A stretch of 64,000 bases of DNA from an uncultured Prochlorococcus sp. (GTDB lineage Bacteria; Cyanobacteriota; Cyanobacteriia; PCC-6307; Cyanobiaceae), in the NCBI GenBank assembly GCA_902564235.1, contig CACFAG010000004.1, forward strand, positions 16,565-80,564. The letters are read 5' to 3'. Position numbers and translations under genes: made by a program. Positions 54,085 through 63,876 of this stretch are shown in pieces. The stretch's first letter is position 1; each line of letters opens with the position of its first letter. The notes under the pieces were generated by a model. The model saw only the letters and a program-made list of their open reading frames with translations. It had not been told where the DNA came from and did no database searches.

Positions 54085-54807
54085 ATGATTGAAAACATCC
54101 AAAAAGATATTAAACCTAAATTAAGGAAATATAATAAAGAGCTTGTAAATATGAAGGCTCAAGAAATGCTTAAATGGGGTTATAAAAAATTTGAAAATCA
54201 GTTTGCAATTACAACAAGTTTTGGTATTCAGTCATCAGTTCTTTTAAATATGGTCAATAAATTGTGTCTGCAAAAAAAAATTAAAATATTTTGGATAGAT
54301 ACAGGCTACTTACCTCCCGAAACCTATCAATATGCTGAAAAGCTTATTCACAAATTATCCTTGGAAATAGAAGTTTTACAATGTGAATTATCCCCGGCAA
54401 GAATGGAGGCAATACACGGAAAACTTTGGGAAACAAATAAAGCAAGTGATTTAGATAAGTATCATGAATTGAGAAAGATAAAACCTTTAGAAAATGGACT
54501 AGAAAAATATAATATTCACTGCTGGGCTAGCGGTGTTAGATCAAGCCAAACAGAAATTAGAAACAAAATGGAATTTCTGGACGTTATTCGTCAAAGACTT
54601 TCTCTAAGGCCTTTATTAAATTGGACAAATAAAGATATTTTTTATTATATGGAAGAAAATAATTTACCTGCTCATCCACTTTTTATAAAAGGCTATTCAA
54701 CGGTTGGTGATTGGCACTCCAGCACTGCAGAGGGTACCGAAACAAAAGGCAGGGCTACAAGATTTGGTGGTATCAAACAAGAATGTGGAATACACACTAA
54801 TAATTAA
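54085..54807 (+). CDS. cysH: Phosphoadenylylsulfate reductase
   Basis: Reduces PAPS (or APS) to sulfite using thioredoxin in sulfate assimilation. The 240-aa protein has the PP-motif region ATTSFGIQSSVLLNMV near 47, FWIDTGYLPPETYQYA near 74, GVRSSQTEIR near 153, and the C-terminal catalytic Cys in KQECGIH. No fused thioredoxin domain. Whether it uses PAPS or APS is not clear: APS-type enzymes have two extra cysteine pairs for a [4Fe-4S] cluster, which are not seen here, so PAPS is favoured. Confidence 0.9.
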   Translation: MIENIQKDIKPKLRKYNKELVNMKAQEMLKWGYKKFENQFAITTSFGIQSSVLLNMVNKLCLQKKIKIFWIDTGYLPPETYQYAEKLIHKLSLEIEVLQCELSPARMEAIHGKLWETNKASDLDKYHELRKIKPLENGLEKYNIHCWASGVRSSQTEIRNKMEFLDVIRQRLSLRPLLNWTNKDIFYYMEENNLPAHPLFIKGYSTVGDWHSSTAEGTETKGRATRFGGIKQECGIHTNN

Positions 54808-54822
54808 GTTGATCATAATAAA

Positions 54823-55518
54823 ATGGTCTCAGATATAAATTTTTTATTAGTTGGAAATAGTAGACTTCATTGGGCCAAATATTCTAAGAGTAAATCTAAA
54901 TTCTTCCATACCAAAAAAGAGCAAAAAGTTCCCGAAAATATAGATCTTGATCAATTAATTTGGGCTTCCGTAGGAAAATTACCTAATTTTTTGCTTAATA
55001 AAGAAAATGAAATAAACACTAAAGATATCAAATTATCAAATCTCCCTGATTATTTTGGAGTTGACAGAGCTCTTGCCTGTGTTGGAGCCTTAAAAATTAT
55101 TGAAAACCCTTTAAAAAAAGATTTAGTAATTGCAGATTTTGGAACAATATTATCAATAACAAAATTAAATCCAAATGGATTTATTGTCGGAGGTCAACTT
55201 AGTCCAGGTTTTCTAACACAATTAAAATCAATGAAAGAAAACACAAAAAATCTCAGTGTTCCAAAAAAATATGACATTCCAACTAAAGAGTTTCTTCTTA
55301 CTACAGAAGAAGCAACTTTAAAAGGAGTTATTAACTCTCTTAAAGGAGTTATAAATAGTTCATTTAATCCACTTAAGGATATCTTGATAACTTGTGGAGG
55401 AGATTCTCAATTCTTTACAAACTTTATAAAAACTAAGAAAAAAAATATTATTAATGCTCCTAATTTAGTTATGGAAGGAATGATTATTCACCACCTATCA
55501 ATAAAAAAATTATTGTAA
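54823..55518 (+). CDS. coaX: Type III pantothenate kinase
   Basis: Phosphorylates pantothenate in CoA synthesis; monovalent-cation dependent family. The 231-aa protein has FLLVGNSRLHWAKY in place of the phosphate-loop DxGNT, with the usual Asp replaced by Leu, then the second motif FGVDRALACVGAL and VIADFGTILSITKLNPNGFIVGGQLSPGF. I recall cyanobacterial CoaX proteins sharing this GNSRLHWA form. It follows cysH by 15 bases and overlaps bcp by 9. Confidence 0.85.
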   Translation: MVSDINFLLVGNSRLHWAKYSKSKSKFFHTKKEQKVPENIDLDQLIWASVGKLPNFLLNKENEINTKDIKLSNLPDYFGVDRALACVGALKIIENPLKKDLVIADFGTILSITKLNPNGFIVGGQLSPGFLTQLKSMKENTKNLSVPKKYDIPTKEFLLTTEEATLKGVINSLKGVINSSFNPLKDILITCGGDSQFFTNFIKTKKKNIINAPNLVMEGMIIHHLSIKKLL

Positions 55519-55977
55519 TCCAAGGTCTGCAATTATGTGATCAGCCATTATTGCTGCTTTTACCTTTAAGTAAATTTTTTCGATCTTACCATCAGTATCA
55601 ATCAAAAACGTATTTCTCATCATTCCCATATATTCTTTTCCCATGAATTTCTTAAGTCCATAGCTATCGTAATCAGAAGAAACTTTAAAAGGTTCAGGAT
55701 CAGTTAAAAGAATAAAAGGTAAATTAAATTTTTTTATAAACTTCTGATGAGAGGAGGAATTATCTTTACTAATACCAAGCACAACAATATTATTTTTCTG
55801 GAGCAAATCCCAATTTTCTTTAAAATTGCATGCTTCCTTAGTGCATCCTGGAGTATTATCTTTGGGATAGAAATATAGTATTATTCTTTTACCTTTAAAA
55901 TCTTTAAGAGACACTTCCTTCTCAAAAGAATCTTTTAATTTAAATTCTGGTGCTTTGTCACCAACCTTTAGAGCCAT
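55510..55977 (-). CDS. bcp: Peroxiredoxin Q/BCP
   Basis: Thiol peroxidase of 155 aa using the Met at 55977 (MALKVGDKAPEFKLKD), twelve codons inside the listed ORF. The peroxidatic Cys is in DNTPGCTKEACNFKE, where the second Cys five residues on is the typical resolving Cys of PrxQ. KRIILYFYPKDNTPG is the family signature. Reduces hydroperoxides with thioredoxin. It is convergent on coaX and divergent from the PPTase gene with abutting starts. Confidence 0.93.
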   Translation of the reverse strand: MALKVGDKAPEFKLKDSFEKEVSLKDFKGKRIILYFYPKDNTPGCTKEACNFKENWDLLQKNNIVVLGISKDNSSSHQKFIKKFNLPFILLTDPEPFKVSSDYDSYGLKKFMGKEYMGMMRNTFLIDTDGKIEKIYLKVKAAIMADHIIADLGLQ

Positions 55978-56627
55978 TGAAATTATTAAATCAGTATGAA
56001 TATAAAATACCAAAAATTTGGTTTTATGAGATTAAAGGTGTACAAGATGTCGTAACGTTAGAGGAAATTAAAACCGCGGAAAAACTTTCAAGTTTAAGAT
56101 CAAAAGTTTTTTTAAAAACTAGAGGATATTTAAGAAAATCACTATCAACACTTTTTGATTTAGATCCTCTAGAAATTCCAATAAATGCTCATCCAGGTAA
56201 ACCACCAATATTGCCTACTGGTATGGGAAATATAAGTTTAAGTCATTGCAAAGATGCCTTAACTATAATTTGGCATAAAAGCAAAATAGGAATTGACATA
56301 GAAAGAACAGATAGAGATTTTAACTATAAAAAATTTGCGGAAAAATATTTTTTTCATACCAATAAATCAATTCATAAAAAATTGACAAAAAACATGATAC
56401 TAAATCAATGGTGCGCTGTTGAAGCGGCCATAAAATGGGATCATGGAAAATTAGCTAAAGACATAAACCATTGGCAATATTTTGAAAAGCCAAAAGAGTT
56501 AATTCATAAGAAGAAAAATATACATTTAAATTATTCACATATTAACTTCCATAAGTGGACTATCGCTTTAGCCCACGAGGAAATTTCTTTTAAGCCTGAG
56601 ATTATTTGTTGTTCGAAAAATTTTTAA
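55977..56627 (+). CDS. 4'-phosphopantetheinyl transferase (Sfp type)
   Basis: Attaches the phosphopantetheine arm to acyl carrier proteins. The clear family parts are NISLSHCKDALTI near residue 87, GIDIERTDRD near 104 and NQWCAVEAAIKW near 142. In the last motif the usual 'W-x-x-KEA' Lys is Val here (WCAVEA) while the metal-binding Glu is kept. The start is uncertain: the ORF track uses GTG at 55950, and TTG at 55977 or a later codon is equally possible; the first bases overlap bcp. It is convergent on rarA with 4 bases of overlap. Confidence 0.82.
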   Translation: MKLLNQYEYKIPKIWFYEIKGVQDVVTLEEIKTAEKLSSLRSKVFLKTRGYLRKSLSTLFDLDPLEIPINAHPGKPPILPTGMGNISLSHCKDALTIIWHKSKIGIDIERTDRDFNYKKFAEKYFFHTNKSIHKKLTKNMILNQWCAVEAAIKWDHGKLAKDINHWQYFEKPKELIHKKKNIHLNYSHINFHKWTIALAHEEISFKPEIICCSKNF

Positions 56628-57913
56628 TTTTCTTTTCTTCTAAGCAGTTCTTCATATTGAGTTTTTTCCCATCCATTATTATTTGGTTCCCATATTTTTA
56701 AACCTCTTAAAGATGTAGGAAGATATTCTTGTACGACCCGATTACCTTGATAATTATGAGGATTTACATAACTATTAGAATTATTTTTTAAATGAAGTGG
56801 AACATCAAAAGCATTGGTAGATTTGATAGTTTCAATTGCTTTAAAAATACTTTTCGTACTATTACTTTTTGGAGAAATAGCTAAATATAAAGAAGCCTGA
56901 GTTAAAAAATATAATCCTTCTGGAAAACCAACTCTATCAAAAGCATCACAACAAGATTGTACTACTACTATGGCATTAGGATCAGCTATTCCAATATCTT
57001 CACTGGCAGATATAAGTAGTCTTCTAAAAATAAAATTAGGATCTTCACCAGCCTCCAGCATATTCGCAAGCCAGAATAAAGTTGCATCTGGATCAGAACC
57101 TCTTATGGACTTGATAAAGGCACTTATTACATCGTAGTGATTTTGACCGTTTTTATCGTAAATAATATTTTTCTTTTGTAGTGCATCCTCTGCTATTGAG
57201 AGATTAATGTTGATTTCTTTAGCATCATTTTCAGCAGTTGTTTCTATTGCCATTTCTAGCGCATTGATTAATGTCCTTGCATCTCCTCCAGAAAATTTAA
57301 TTAAATGACTCATAGCATCTTGAGTCAAATAAACCTTTTTTGAATCTTTTTGTTTTGAGTAGTGAGTAATGACTTTTTGTATTATTTTCTGCAAATCATT
57401 TTCTGCCAAAGGAAGTAATGTGAAAATACGAGACCTGCTAACAAGCGCTTTATTAACAGCAAAGAAAGGGTTTTCAGTTGTAGCACCAATAAAAGTTATA
57501 GTTCCATTTTCTATTGAAGGTAATAAAGCATCTTGCTGAACTGCCGTAAATCTATGAACCTCATCGATAAATAAAATTGTTTTTCTTTTTGAATTTATTA
57601 ATCTATCTTTTGCATTAGCGATTTCATTTCTTAATTCTTTAACACTTGATAATACTGCATTTAACTTAATTAATTTTGACCGCGTATTAAAAGAAATAAT
57701 TTCAATTAGAGTAGTTTTTCCAACACCCGGAGGGCCAGAAAAAATAAAATTACTAATTTTATCGTTTAAGATTGCACTTCTTAAAAGCGAATTCTCATTC
57801 AGGATTGGTTGTTGACCAAAAAAATCTTCAAAATTCTTTGGTCTTAATTTATCTGCCAAAGGTGCGTTGTTTTCTATTTGAGAATAATTAGTAAATAAAT
57901 TTTCTGAATGCAT
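56624..57913 (-). CDS. rarA: Replication-associated recombination protein A (RarA/MgsA family AAA+)
   Basis: AAA+ ATPase acting at stalled forks. The 429-aa protein has PLADKLRPKNFEDFFGQQ near the N-terminus, Walker A FSGPPGVGKTT near 60, DEVHRF near 117, sensor segment IGATTENPFFAVNKALVSRSRIF near 145 and the MgsA C-terminal IRGSDPDATLFWLANMLEAGEDPNFIFRRLLISASEDIGIADP. These are specific to RarA rather than RuvB or clamp loaders. Confidence 0.93.
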   Translation of the reverse strand: MHSENLFTNYSQIENNAPLADKLRPKNFEDFFGQQPILNENSLLRSAILNDKISNFIFSGPPGVGKTTLIEIISFNTRSKLIKLNAVLSSVKELRNEIANAKDRLINSKRKTILFIDEVHRFTAVQQDALLPSIENGTITFIGATTENPFFAVNKALVSRSRIFTLLPLAENDLQKIIQKVITHYSKQKDSKKVYLTQDAMSHLIKFSGGDARTLINALEMAIETTAENDAKEININLSIAEDALQKKNIIYDKNGQNHYDVISAFIKSIRGSDPDATLFWLANMLEAGEDPNFIFRRLLISASEDIGIADPNAIVVVQSCCDAFDRVGFPEGLYFLTQASLYLAISPKSNSTKSIFKAIETIKSTNAFDVPLHLKNNSNSYVNPHNYQGNRVVQEYLPTSLRGLKIWEPNNNGWEKTQYEELLRRKEN

Positions 57914-57946
57914 ATAAATAAAATCAAAAAATCATTACTTTCAATT

Positions 57947-59584
57947 CTATGTAATTACTGTAGGAGTTTCCATTTGAGTAAGTTTTGAAATGTTCAATAA
58001 AACATCTAAATCATGTATTAGAGGTTTCAAAGCGATCTGAGGATTTAACGAAAGATTCTGTTGAGGATCGAAAAACTTCTCAAAGTAAAGTCTTAATGTT
58101 GCACCCTTAGTTCCAGTTCCAGAAAGGCGCACAATTACTCGAGAATTATCATCAAGGACCAACCTTAAACCTTGATTTTCACTTACGGAATTATCAACGG
58201 GATCTAAATATGAAAAGTTATCTGCAACTTTAACTAAATGGCCAGCAAAACTATTTCCTTTTAAATTTTCGAGCTTGGAAGTTAGATTACCAAAGATTTG
58301 ATTAGCAATATTTGAGGGAATTGCCTCATAATCATGTCTTGAATAATAATTCCTACCAAATTGTTTCCAATGATTCTGCATCAAATCACTTACCGAACAT
58401 TTTTTCTTAGCTAAAACTTGTAACCAATATAACACTGCCCAAAGTCCATCTTTCTCTCTCACATGCTTACTACCTGTTCCGAAACTTTCTTCTCCACATA
58501 AAGTAATTAAATTAGAATCTAAAAGATTTCCAAAAAACTTCCAGCCAGTAGGTGTCTCGAAACAAGGTATGTTTAATGCTCGAGCGACATTATCAACCGC
58601 TGAACTGGTTGGCATGGATCGTGCCACACCTGTAATACCATCTTTATAACCAGGGACACATTTTGTGTTAGCAGTAATAACTGCAAGGCTATCACTAGGA
58701 TTTACAAAACATCCACTTCCTAAAATCATATTCCTATCTCCATCTCCATCGCATGCAGCACCAAAACTATAAGATTTTTTATTTAATAACAAATCAGCCA
58801 ATTGGGATGCGTAAGTAAGATTAGGATCAGGATGTAAACCTCCAAAATCTTTTAACGGGTTACCATTCATGACACAATCTGGTGCAAGACCCATTTTCTC
58901 AACAAAAATATTTTTTGCATATGGGCCTGTAACCGCATTCATTGCATCAAAGATTAACGAGAAGTCTTTTTTTAAGAAATCACTAATTTGATCAAAGTCA
59001 AAAATCTTCTCCATCAAATTAGAATAATCTGTTAATCCATCAATAATTTCTAAAGTAGTTTCGTCAAAATAATAAGTTCCATATTCACTCAAATCAGGTA
59101 ATTGAATTTTACAAATTTTATAACTAGTTAGTAATTGTGAAGCCTTAAAAATCTTATTAGTAATTATCTCAGGAGCTGGGCCACCATTAGAGATATTCAA
59201 TTTCACTCCAAAGTCGCCATCAATCCCACCAGGATTATGGCTTGCAGAAAGAATAATTCCACCAATAGCGTTTTCTTTTCTAATTAAATGTGATGTCGCA
59301 GGAGTAGATAATAAACCATATTTTGGAACAATAACCTTTTGAACTTTATGAGCAATGCATATTTGGACAATTTTTTCTATTGCTTCAATATTTCCATATC
59401 TACCATCACCACCAACTACTAATGTTGAACCTTTTAAATCTTCTAATGATTGTAAGATTGCTTCAATAAAAACTTCTAGATAATGTTCTTCCTGAAACTT
59501 TACAGTACTTTTTCTTAATCCAGAGGTACCTGGTTTTTGATCTAGAAAAGGAGAATTGATATTAATTACACTAACTTGAGTCAT
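57947..59584 (-). CDS. pgm: Phosphoglucomutase
   Basis: Interconverts glucose-1-P and glucose-6-P in glycogen and sugar metabolism. The 545-aa protein has the phosphoserine motif SASHNPGGIDGDFGVK near residue 115, the metal loop DGDGDRNMI near 280, CGEESFGTGSKH near 362 and the C-terminal RLSGTGTKGATLR. Length fits the long PGM form. It is divided from the 56-aa membrane peptide gene by about 30 bases and has about 30 bases before rarA. Confidence 0.95.
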   Translation of the reverse strand: MTQVSVININSPFLDQKPGTSGLRKSTVKFQEEHYLEVFIEAILQSLEDLKGSTLVVGGDGRYGNIEAIEKIVQICIAHKVQKVIVPKYGLLSTPATSHLIRKENAIGGIILSASHNPGGIDGDFGVKLNISNGGPAPEIITNKIFKASQLLTSYKICKIQLPDLSEYGTYYFDETTLEIIDGLTDYSNLMEKIFDFDQISDFLKKDFSLIFDAMNAVTGPYAKNIFVEKMGLAPDCVMNGNPLKDFGGLHPDPNLTYASQLADLLLNKKSYSFGAACDGDGDRNMILGSGCFVNPSDSLAVITANTKCVPGYKDGITGVARSMPTSSAVDNVARALNIPCFETPTGWKFFGNLLDSNLITLCGEESFGTGSKHVREKDGLWAVLYWLQVLAKKKCSVSDLMQNHWKQFGRNYYSRHDYEAIPSNIANQIFGNLTSKLENLKGNSFAGHLVKVADNFSYLDPVDNSVSENQGLRLVLDDNSRVIVRLSGTGTKGATLRLYFEKFFDPQQNLSLNPQIALKPLIHDLDVLLNISKLTQMETPTVIT

Positions 59585-59617
59585 ATTTTTAAGAAAACTT
59601 CCAAAAATCTAACTAAA

Positions 59618-59788
59618 TTAATGAGGCATTTCGGAAGTTCTTAACATAGCGATAAACCATAATGAAGAAATTAGTAATGCACTAAGAATTCCATAGTTAA
59701 CACCAAATTTAGAAATTGTAATTGGAACTATTAATGGAAAAGTTAATGCACCAAACAATGGAGTAAAAGCTACAATTTTTTTCAGCAT
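59618..59788 (-). CDS. 56-aa two-segment membrane protein
   Basis: Missing from the ORF track. The gene encodes MLKKIVAFTPLFGALTFPLIVPITISKFGVNYGILSALLISSLWFIAMLRTSEMPH: two hydrophobic stretches, the second ending in Trp-Phe. The frame is clean from ATG at 59788 to TAA at 59618. It looks like a real cyanobacterial small membrane protein but I recall no family name. It sits between pgm and the DUF4912 gene. Confidence 0.72.
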   Translation of the reverse strand: MLKKIVAFTPLFGALTFPLIVPITISKFGVNYGILSALLISSLWFIAMLRTSEMPH

Positions 59789-59800
59789 TAATTTAATTTA

Positions 59801-60886
59801 TTAAAACCATTCAGTCTCAGCATTATCCTTTTCATTAGTATCGTCAAGTGGTGTAGATCTATCAAATTTCATTGATATACTTTTTTCTTGCTCACCAGAT
59901 ACATCAACAGCTTTAATATCATATTTTTGAGTCCCGTCTCTAAATGGAACTTGAATTCTAAAAGTACCATCTGCAGCAAGAGGTACATCTTCTCCCCCAA
60001 TTGTCAGTTTTGCAGAAGGCTCTGTAGCTCCATAAACAATTAATTCAGCATCAGCAACTAGCCAAAAAGATCTATTTTTCACAATTCCGCTTCCTGAATC
60101 ATTTAAACCTGATGACCATTTACCAGCACCTGAGTCTGTAAGATTATCGTTGAGGTTTGTTGAATTTAAGTTTTCCATAAATTCTTCAGAACCAACTTTT
60201 CTTCTGACAGGAATGTTAGTTGCTGCTTGGTATAACCTTTCATGCATACCATTTTGTTCTGAAACAACAGGATTAGAAATATCTGGGATTGACTCAGAAG
60301 TAGAATCTAAATTAAAAGGCACAAATTTATCAAGAATTTGCTCCGAAGGATGAGACCCAGGAACATGGCTTATCGAAGAAAATGCCAATGACATCCAGTT
60401 AAAACCATATTTGTAGCCTAATTCAACTTTATAATCTCTATCTGCAAGTGGGATCGGCAAGTACCACTCAGTACTGTAACTATCAACTGCTATCTCCCTA
60501 AGTGTTCCTTGATTCAAGTTGCTTCCTTCAGAACCAGATGCATCAAATAATCGTAAACATAATTTATTAGCTCCCAGAGATTGTGCTTTTTCTCTATCTG
60601 CATCAGAAATTTGCCAAAAAACATAAGCCCAATCTGGATCTCGGGGTAGGAAAACTACATTTGTTTTAATTTCTTCACTACTTTTGAAATCATTGGAACC
60701 AGAAGTTTCTTCGGATTTCGATTGAGGAGCTACAGTGTAAGTTTTTTTTGTAGATTTATCTTGGTATTTAAGTATTAAATCAACTAAAACGGCTTTTGTT
60801 TTGCGACTATACAGCGGGACAGATAATTTACTTGCTTCTTGACGTAATTGTCTGAGGGTTAGTGAGAGTAATTGATCTTTATTCAT
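59801..60886 (-). CDS. DUF4912 protein with Rho_N/SAP-like N-terminus
   Basis: A 361-aa protein when started at the Met at 60886 (MNKDQLLSLTLRQLRQEASKLSVPLYSRKTKAVLVDLILKYQ), a helix-turn-helix of the Rho N-terminal/SAP type. It is followed by a Ser/Asn-rich linker and the DUF4912 core RDPDWAYVFWQISDADREKAQSLGANKLCLRLFD...DREYKVELGYKYGFNWMSLAFSS, then a beta-rich C-terminal part (VADAELIVYGATEPSAKLTIGGEDVPLAADGTFRIQVPFRDG) resembling an Ig-like or carbohydrate-binding repeat. Function of DUF4912 is unknown. 288 bases lie upstream without a gene. Confidence 0.8.
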   Translation of the reverse strand: MNKDQLLSLTLRQLRQEASKLSVPLYSRKTKAVLVDLILKYQDKSTKKTYTVAPQSKSEETSGSNDFKSSEEIKTNVVFLPRDPDWAYVFWQISDADREKAQSLGANKLCLRLFDASGSEGSNLNQGTLREIAVDSYSTEWYLPIPLADRDYKVELGYKYGFNWMSLAFSSISHVPGSHPSEQILDKFVPFNLDSTSESIPDISNPVVSEQNGMHERLYQAATNIPVRRKVGSEEFMENLNSTNLNDNLTDSGAGKWSSGLNDSGSGIVKNRSFWLVADAELIVYGATEPSAKLTIGGEDVPLAADGTFRIQVPFRDGTQKYDIKAVDVSGEQEKSISMKFDRSTPLDDTNEKDNAETEWF

Positions 60887-60974
60887 GATCCCATCAGCCA
60901 CTTTAAATTCTCCGATTTTGTTTGGGATCAGTATGTTCTTTTTTTTTAGGAATTGTGTGTCTTTTTGGCCTGTC

Positions 60975-60990
60975 GTCAGGATCCTCTGAC
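60975..60990. other. Short hairpin in gap upstream of DUF4912 gene
   Basis: GTCAG-GATCCT-CTGAC can pair as a 5-bp stem. It lies in a 288-base noncoding gap, about 90 bases upstream of the DUF4912 start, and is more GC-rich than its surroundings. No T-run follows on either strand, so it is not a convincing terminator; it could lie in a 5' leader. Low confidence. Confidence 0.35.
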
Positions 60991-61174
60991 TACTAAAGAA
61001 TTCTCAAAATTGATATTTCTCTTCAAAACAGTTGGTATCAAAGCAATTAATTAATTTTCAGATCTTTTTGAAATGTAAATTAATTTTCTTTTTTTTTAAA
61101 TTTTATTACCTGAATTTGTTAACGACTCAACAAAAATATATTTTTTCTTCGGGATCAGTTAAATAAAAAAGAAT

Positions 61175-61528
61175 TCAGCTTTGTTCAACTAGAAGTACTA
61201 AATCATCTATCTCTAAATCCTCAATACTTTTACCTATTTTTTTGGAAAAAGCACTTAATTTTTTAGAAGTAGATTCTAACTGCTCATAAAAAAGATCACT
61301 AAATTTTTTATCATCAAATTTTTTGGATTGGTTATCACACCATTCTCTCAGGGGATTTTTATTTTGATATTCCAAACTATTATCTACATTGATAATTTTT
61401 AAAATTTGAAGGCAATGAGCAAGTATTCTTAAATGATGTTTCTGCATTATAGGTAGATCAAGTTTATCAATTTCTTGAATAGTTTCTATGTTTAATGGGT
61501 TAGACAATGGATCAAGATGATTAGACAT
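61175..61528 (-). CDS. Unrecognised helical protein next to suf operon
   Basis: A 117-aa protein, not recognised. Predicted helical with two blocks: ETIQEIDKLDLPIMQKHHLRILAHCLQILKIINV and DKKFSDLFYEQLESTSKKLSAFSKKIGKSIEDLEIDDLVLLVEQS. One Cys in the middle (HCLQI) and one in WCDNQ. It is divergent from sufB across 94 bases. It lacks the helix-turn-helix and Cys pattern of the SufR repressor, so it is not SufR. A link to Fe-S control is only positional. Confidence 0.7.
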   Translation of the reverse strand: MSNHLDPLSNPLNIETIQEIDKLDLPIMQKHHLRILAHCLQILKIINVDNSLEYQNKNPLREWCDNQSKKFDDKKFSDLFYEQLESTSKKLSAFSKKIGKSIEDLEIDDLVLLVEQS

Positions 61529-61622
61529 TAATTTTTAGTTTTAATAAAGGAAAAAAACTCAATATTGGGGGTATCTTTCGTTAAAGTATATAAAGCTAAT
61601 TGTAATAAGTTATTTTAATAAC

Positions 61623-63065
61623 ATGGTCAACGAAAATTTAGTTAAAGATGTAGTAAAAGAGCCTTACAAATATGGTTTCGTTACTGATATTGAAACTGAA
61701 AAAATTGAAAAGGGATTAAATGAAGATATCATAAAATTAATTTCACAGAAAAAAGAAGAGCCAAAATTTCTTCTCGATTTTAGATTAAAAGCCTTCAAAA
61801 AATGGCAAAAAATGAAAGAGCCTGATTGGGCAGCATTAGGATATAAAAAAATTGATTATCAAGATATAATTTATTACTCTGCTCCTAAGCAAAAAGAGAA
61901 AATTTCTAGCTTAGATGAAGTTGATCCCAAGCTTCTTGAAACTTTTGACAAATTAGGAATACCTCTTACGGAGCAAAAAAAACTCACAAATGTAGCAGTA
62001 GATGCTGTCTTTGATAGTGTTTCTATAGCCACAACTTTTAGAGAAGAACTTGCTGAACATGGAGTTATATTTTGCTCAATTAGTGAAGCAGTAAAAAATC
62101 ACGCGGATTTGATTGAAAAATATTTAGGTACAGTAGTTCCAGCTAGTGATAATTATTTTGCAGCACTAAATTCTGCAGTTTTTAGTGATGGTTCTTTTGT
62201 TTATATCCCAAAAGGTGTTGCCTGCCCTATGGATCTATCTTCCTACTTCAGAATTAATAGTGGAGATTCAGGACAATTCGAAAGAACATTAATCATTGCT
62301 GAAGAAAAAAGTTCTGTAAGTTATCTAGAAGGTTGTACAGCTCCAATGTTTGATACAAATACCCTACATGCAGCAGTTGTAGAGCTTATTGCATTAGACG
62401 ACGCCTCAATAAAATATTCAACAGTGCAAAATTGGTATGCTGGTGATGAAGAAGGTATTGGAGGAATTTTTAATTTTGTCACCAAGAGAGGAAAATGTTT
62501 AGGTAAGAGAAGTAAAATTAGTTGGTCTCAAGTTGAAACAGGGTCTGCAATTACATGGAAATATCCTAGCTGTCTTCTTTTAGGGGAAGAATCTATAGGA
62601 GAATTTTATTCAGTGGCTCTCACCAACAATCTTCAGCAAGCAGATACCGGCACAAAAATGATCCATATTGGTCCTAGGACCAAATCAACTATTGTTAGCA
62701 AAGGTATTAGTGCAGGTAACTCAAAAAATAGCTATAGAGGTCTTGTCAAAATGGGAACAAAAGCTACAGGATCAAGAAATTACAGTCAATGTGATTCAAT
62801 GTTAATAGGGGATCAAGCTTCTGCAAATACATTCCCTTACATCAAATCTCAACAACCCAATTCTGAAATTGAGCATGAAGCAAGCACATGTAGAATCTCA
62901 GAAGACCAACTTTTTTATCTCCAAAGCAGAGGTATAGAGTTTGAGGAGGCAGTATCTATGATGGTCAGCGGTTTTTGCAGAGATGTATTTAATCAATTAC
63001 CTATGGAATTTGCTGCTGAAGCAGATAAGTTACTAGCACTTAAACTAGAGGGATCAGTAGGTTAA
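61623..63065 (+). CDS. sufB: Fe-S cluster scaffold SufB
   Basis: Core subunit of the SUF Fe-S assembly machine, forming a complex with SufC and SufD. The 480-aa protein shows the SufB signatures: [37 protein letters not shown] early, [37 protein letters not shown] and [39 protein letters not shown]. Cys and His expected for cluster building are present in the core. It starts the operon sufB-sufC-sufD. The divergent gap of 94 bases upstream holds its promoter. Confidence 0.96.
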   Translation: MVNENLVKDVVKEPYKYGFVTDIETEKIEKGLNEDIIKLISQKKEEPKFLLDFRLKAFKKWQKMKEPDWAALGYKKIDYQDIIYYSAPKQKEKISSLDEVDPKLLETFDKLGIPLTEQKKLTNVAVDAVFDSVSIATTFREELAEHGVIFCSISEAVKNHADLIEKYLGTVVPASDNYFAALNSAVFSDGSFVYIPKGVACPMDLSSYFRINSGDSGQFERTLIIAEEKSSVSYLEGCTAPMFDTNTLHAAVVELIALDDASIKYSTVQNWYAGDEEGIGGIFNFVTKRGKCLGKRSKISWSQVETGSAITWKYPSCLLLGEESIGEFYSVALTNNLQQADTGTKMIHIGPRTKSTIVSKGISAGNSKNSYRGLVKMGTKATGSRNYSQCDSMLIGDQASANTFPYIKSQQPNSEIEHEASTCRISEDQLFYLQSRGIEFEEAVSMMVSGFCRDVFNQLPMEFAAEADKLLALKLEGSVG

Positions 63066-63086
63066 TCAATCAATTTCTAAACTGAA

Positions 63087-63872
63087 ATGCAAAGTAAAAT
63101 GAAAGAACCAGATCCAATTTTAGAAGTTGAAAATCTCTCTGCATCCACTGATAATCTTCCAATTTTAAAAGGGGTTTCACTTACTGTCTATCCTGGAGAA
63201 ATTCATGCCATTATGGGAAGAAATGGATGTGGAAAAAGTACTCTTTCGAAAATCATTGCAGGACATCCCTCCTATAATATTACAAATGGCGACATAAAAT
63301 TTTTAGGTGAAAACATCAACTCTCTAGAACCTGAAGAGAGATCTCAATCAGGAATTTTTCTTGGTTTTCAATATCCAATTGAGATTCCAGGTGTAAGTAA
63401 TCTTGAGTTTCTTAGAGTTTCAACTAATGCTAGAAGGAAATTCCTCAACAAAGAAGAATTGGATACATTTGATTTTGAAGAATTAGTTAAAGAAAAGTTA
63501 GAAATTGTGAAAATGGATCAGGCATTCCTATCAAGGAGTGTGAATCAAGGCTTTTCCGGAGGCGAAAAAAAAAGAAATGAGATTCTGCAAATGGCTTTAC
63601 TTGAGCCCAAGATAGCAATATTAGATGAGACTGATTCTGGTCTTGATATCGATGCTCTAAGAATAGTGTCATCAGGAATTAAAAAAATTTCTAATGCACA
63701 AACTGGAATTATACTTATTACCCACTATCAAAGATTATTAGATGAAATTAAACCAAATTATGTCCATGTTATGTCAGACGGACAAATCATAAAAACTGGT
63801 GAGAGTGATCTTGCTCTAGAGCTTGAGGAAAAAGGGTATGAATGGACTGATAACTTTATAAAAGAGATCTAA
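63087..63872 (+). CDS. sufC: Suf ATPase SufC
   Basis: Soluble ABC ATPase that powers SufBCD. The 261-aa protein has Walker [21 protein letters not shown] near 42, the SufC signature [19 protein letters not shown] near 156 and Walker [16 protein letters not shown] near 180. It begins 21 bases after sufB. Not a membrane transporter component despite the ABC fold, because its Q-loop and partner genes are suf. Confidence 0.96.
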   Translation: MQSKMKEPDPILEVENLSASTDNLPILKGVSLTVYPGEIHAIMGRNGCGKSTLSKIIAGHPSYNITNGDIKFLGENINSLEPEERSQSGIFLGFQYPIEIPGVSNLEFLRVSTNARRKFLNKEELDTFDFEELVKEKLEIVKMDQAFLSRSVNQGFSGGEKKRNEILQMALLEPKIAILDETDSGLDIDALRIVSSGIKKISNAQTGIILITHYQRLLDEIKPNYVHVMSDGQIIKTGESDLALELEEKGYEWTDNFIKEI

Positions 63873-63876
63873 ACAA

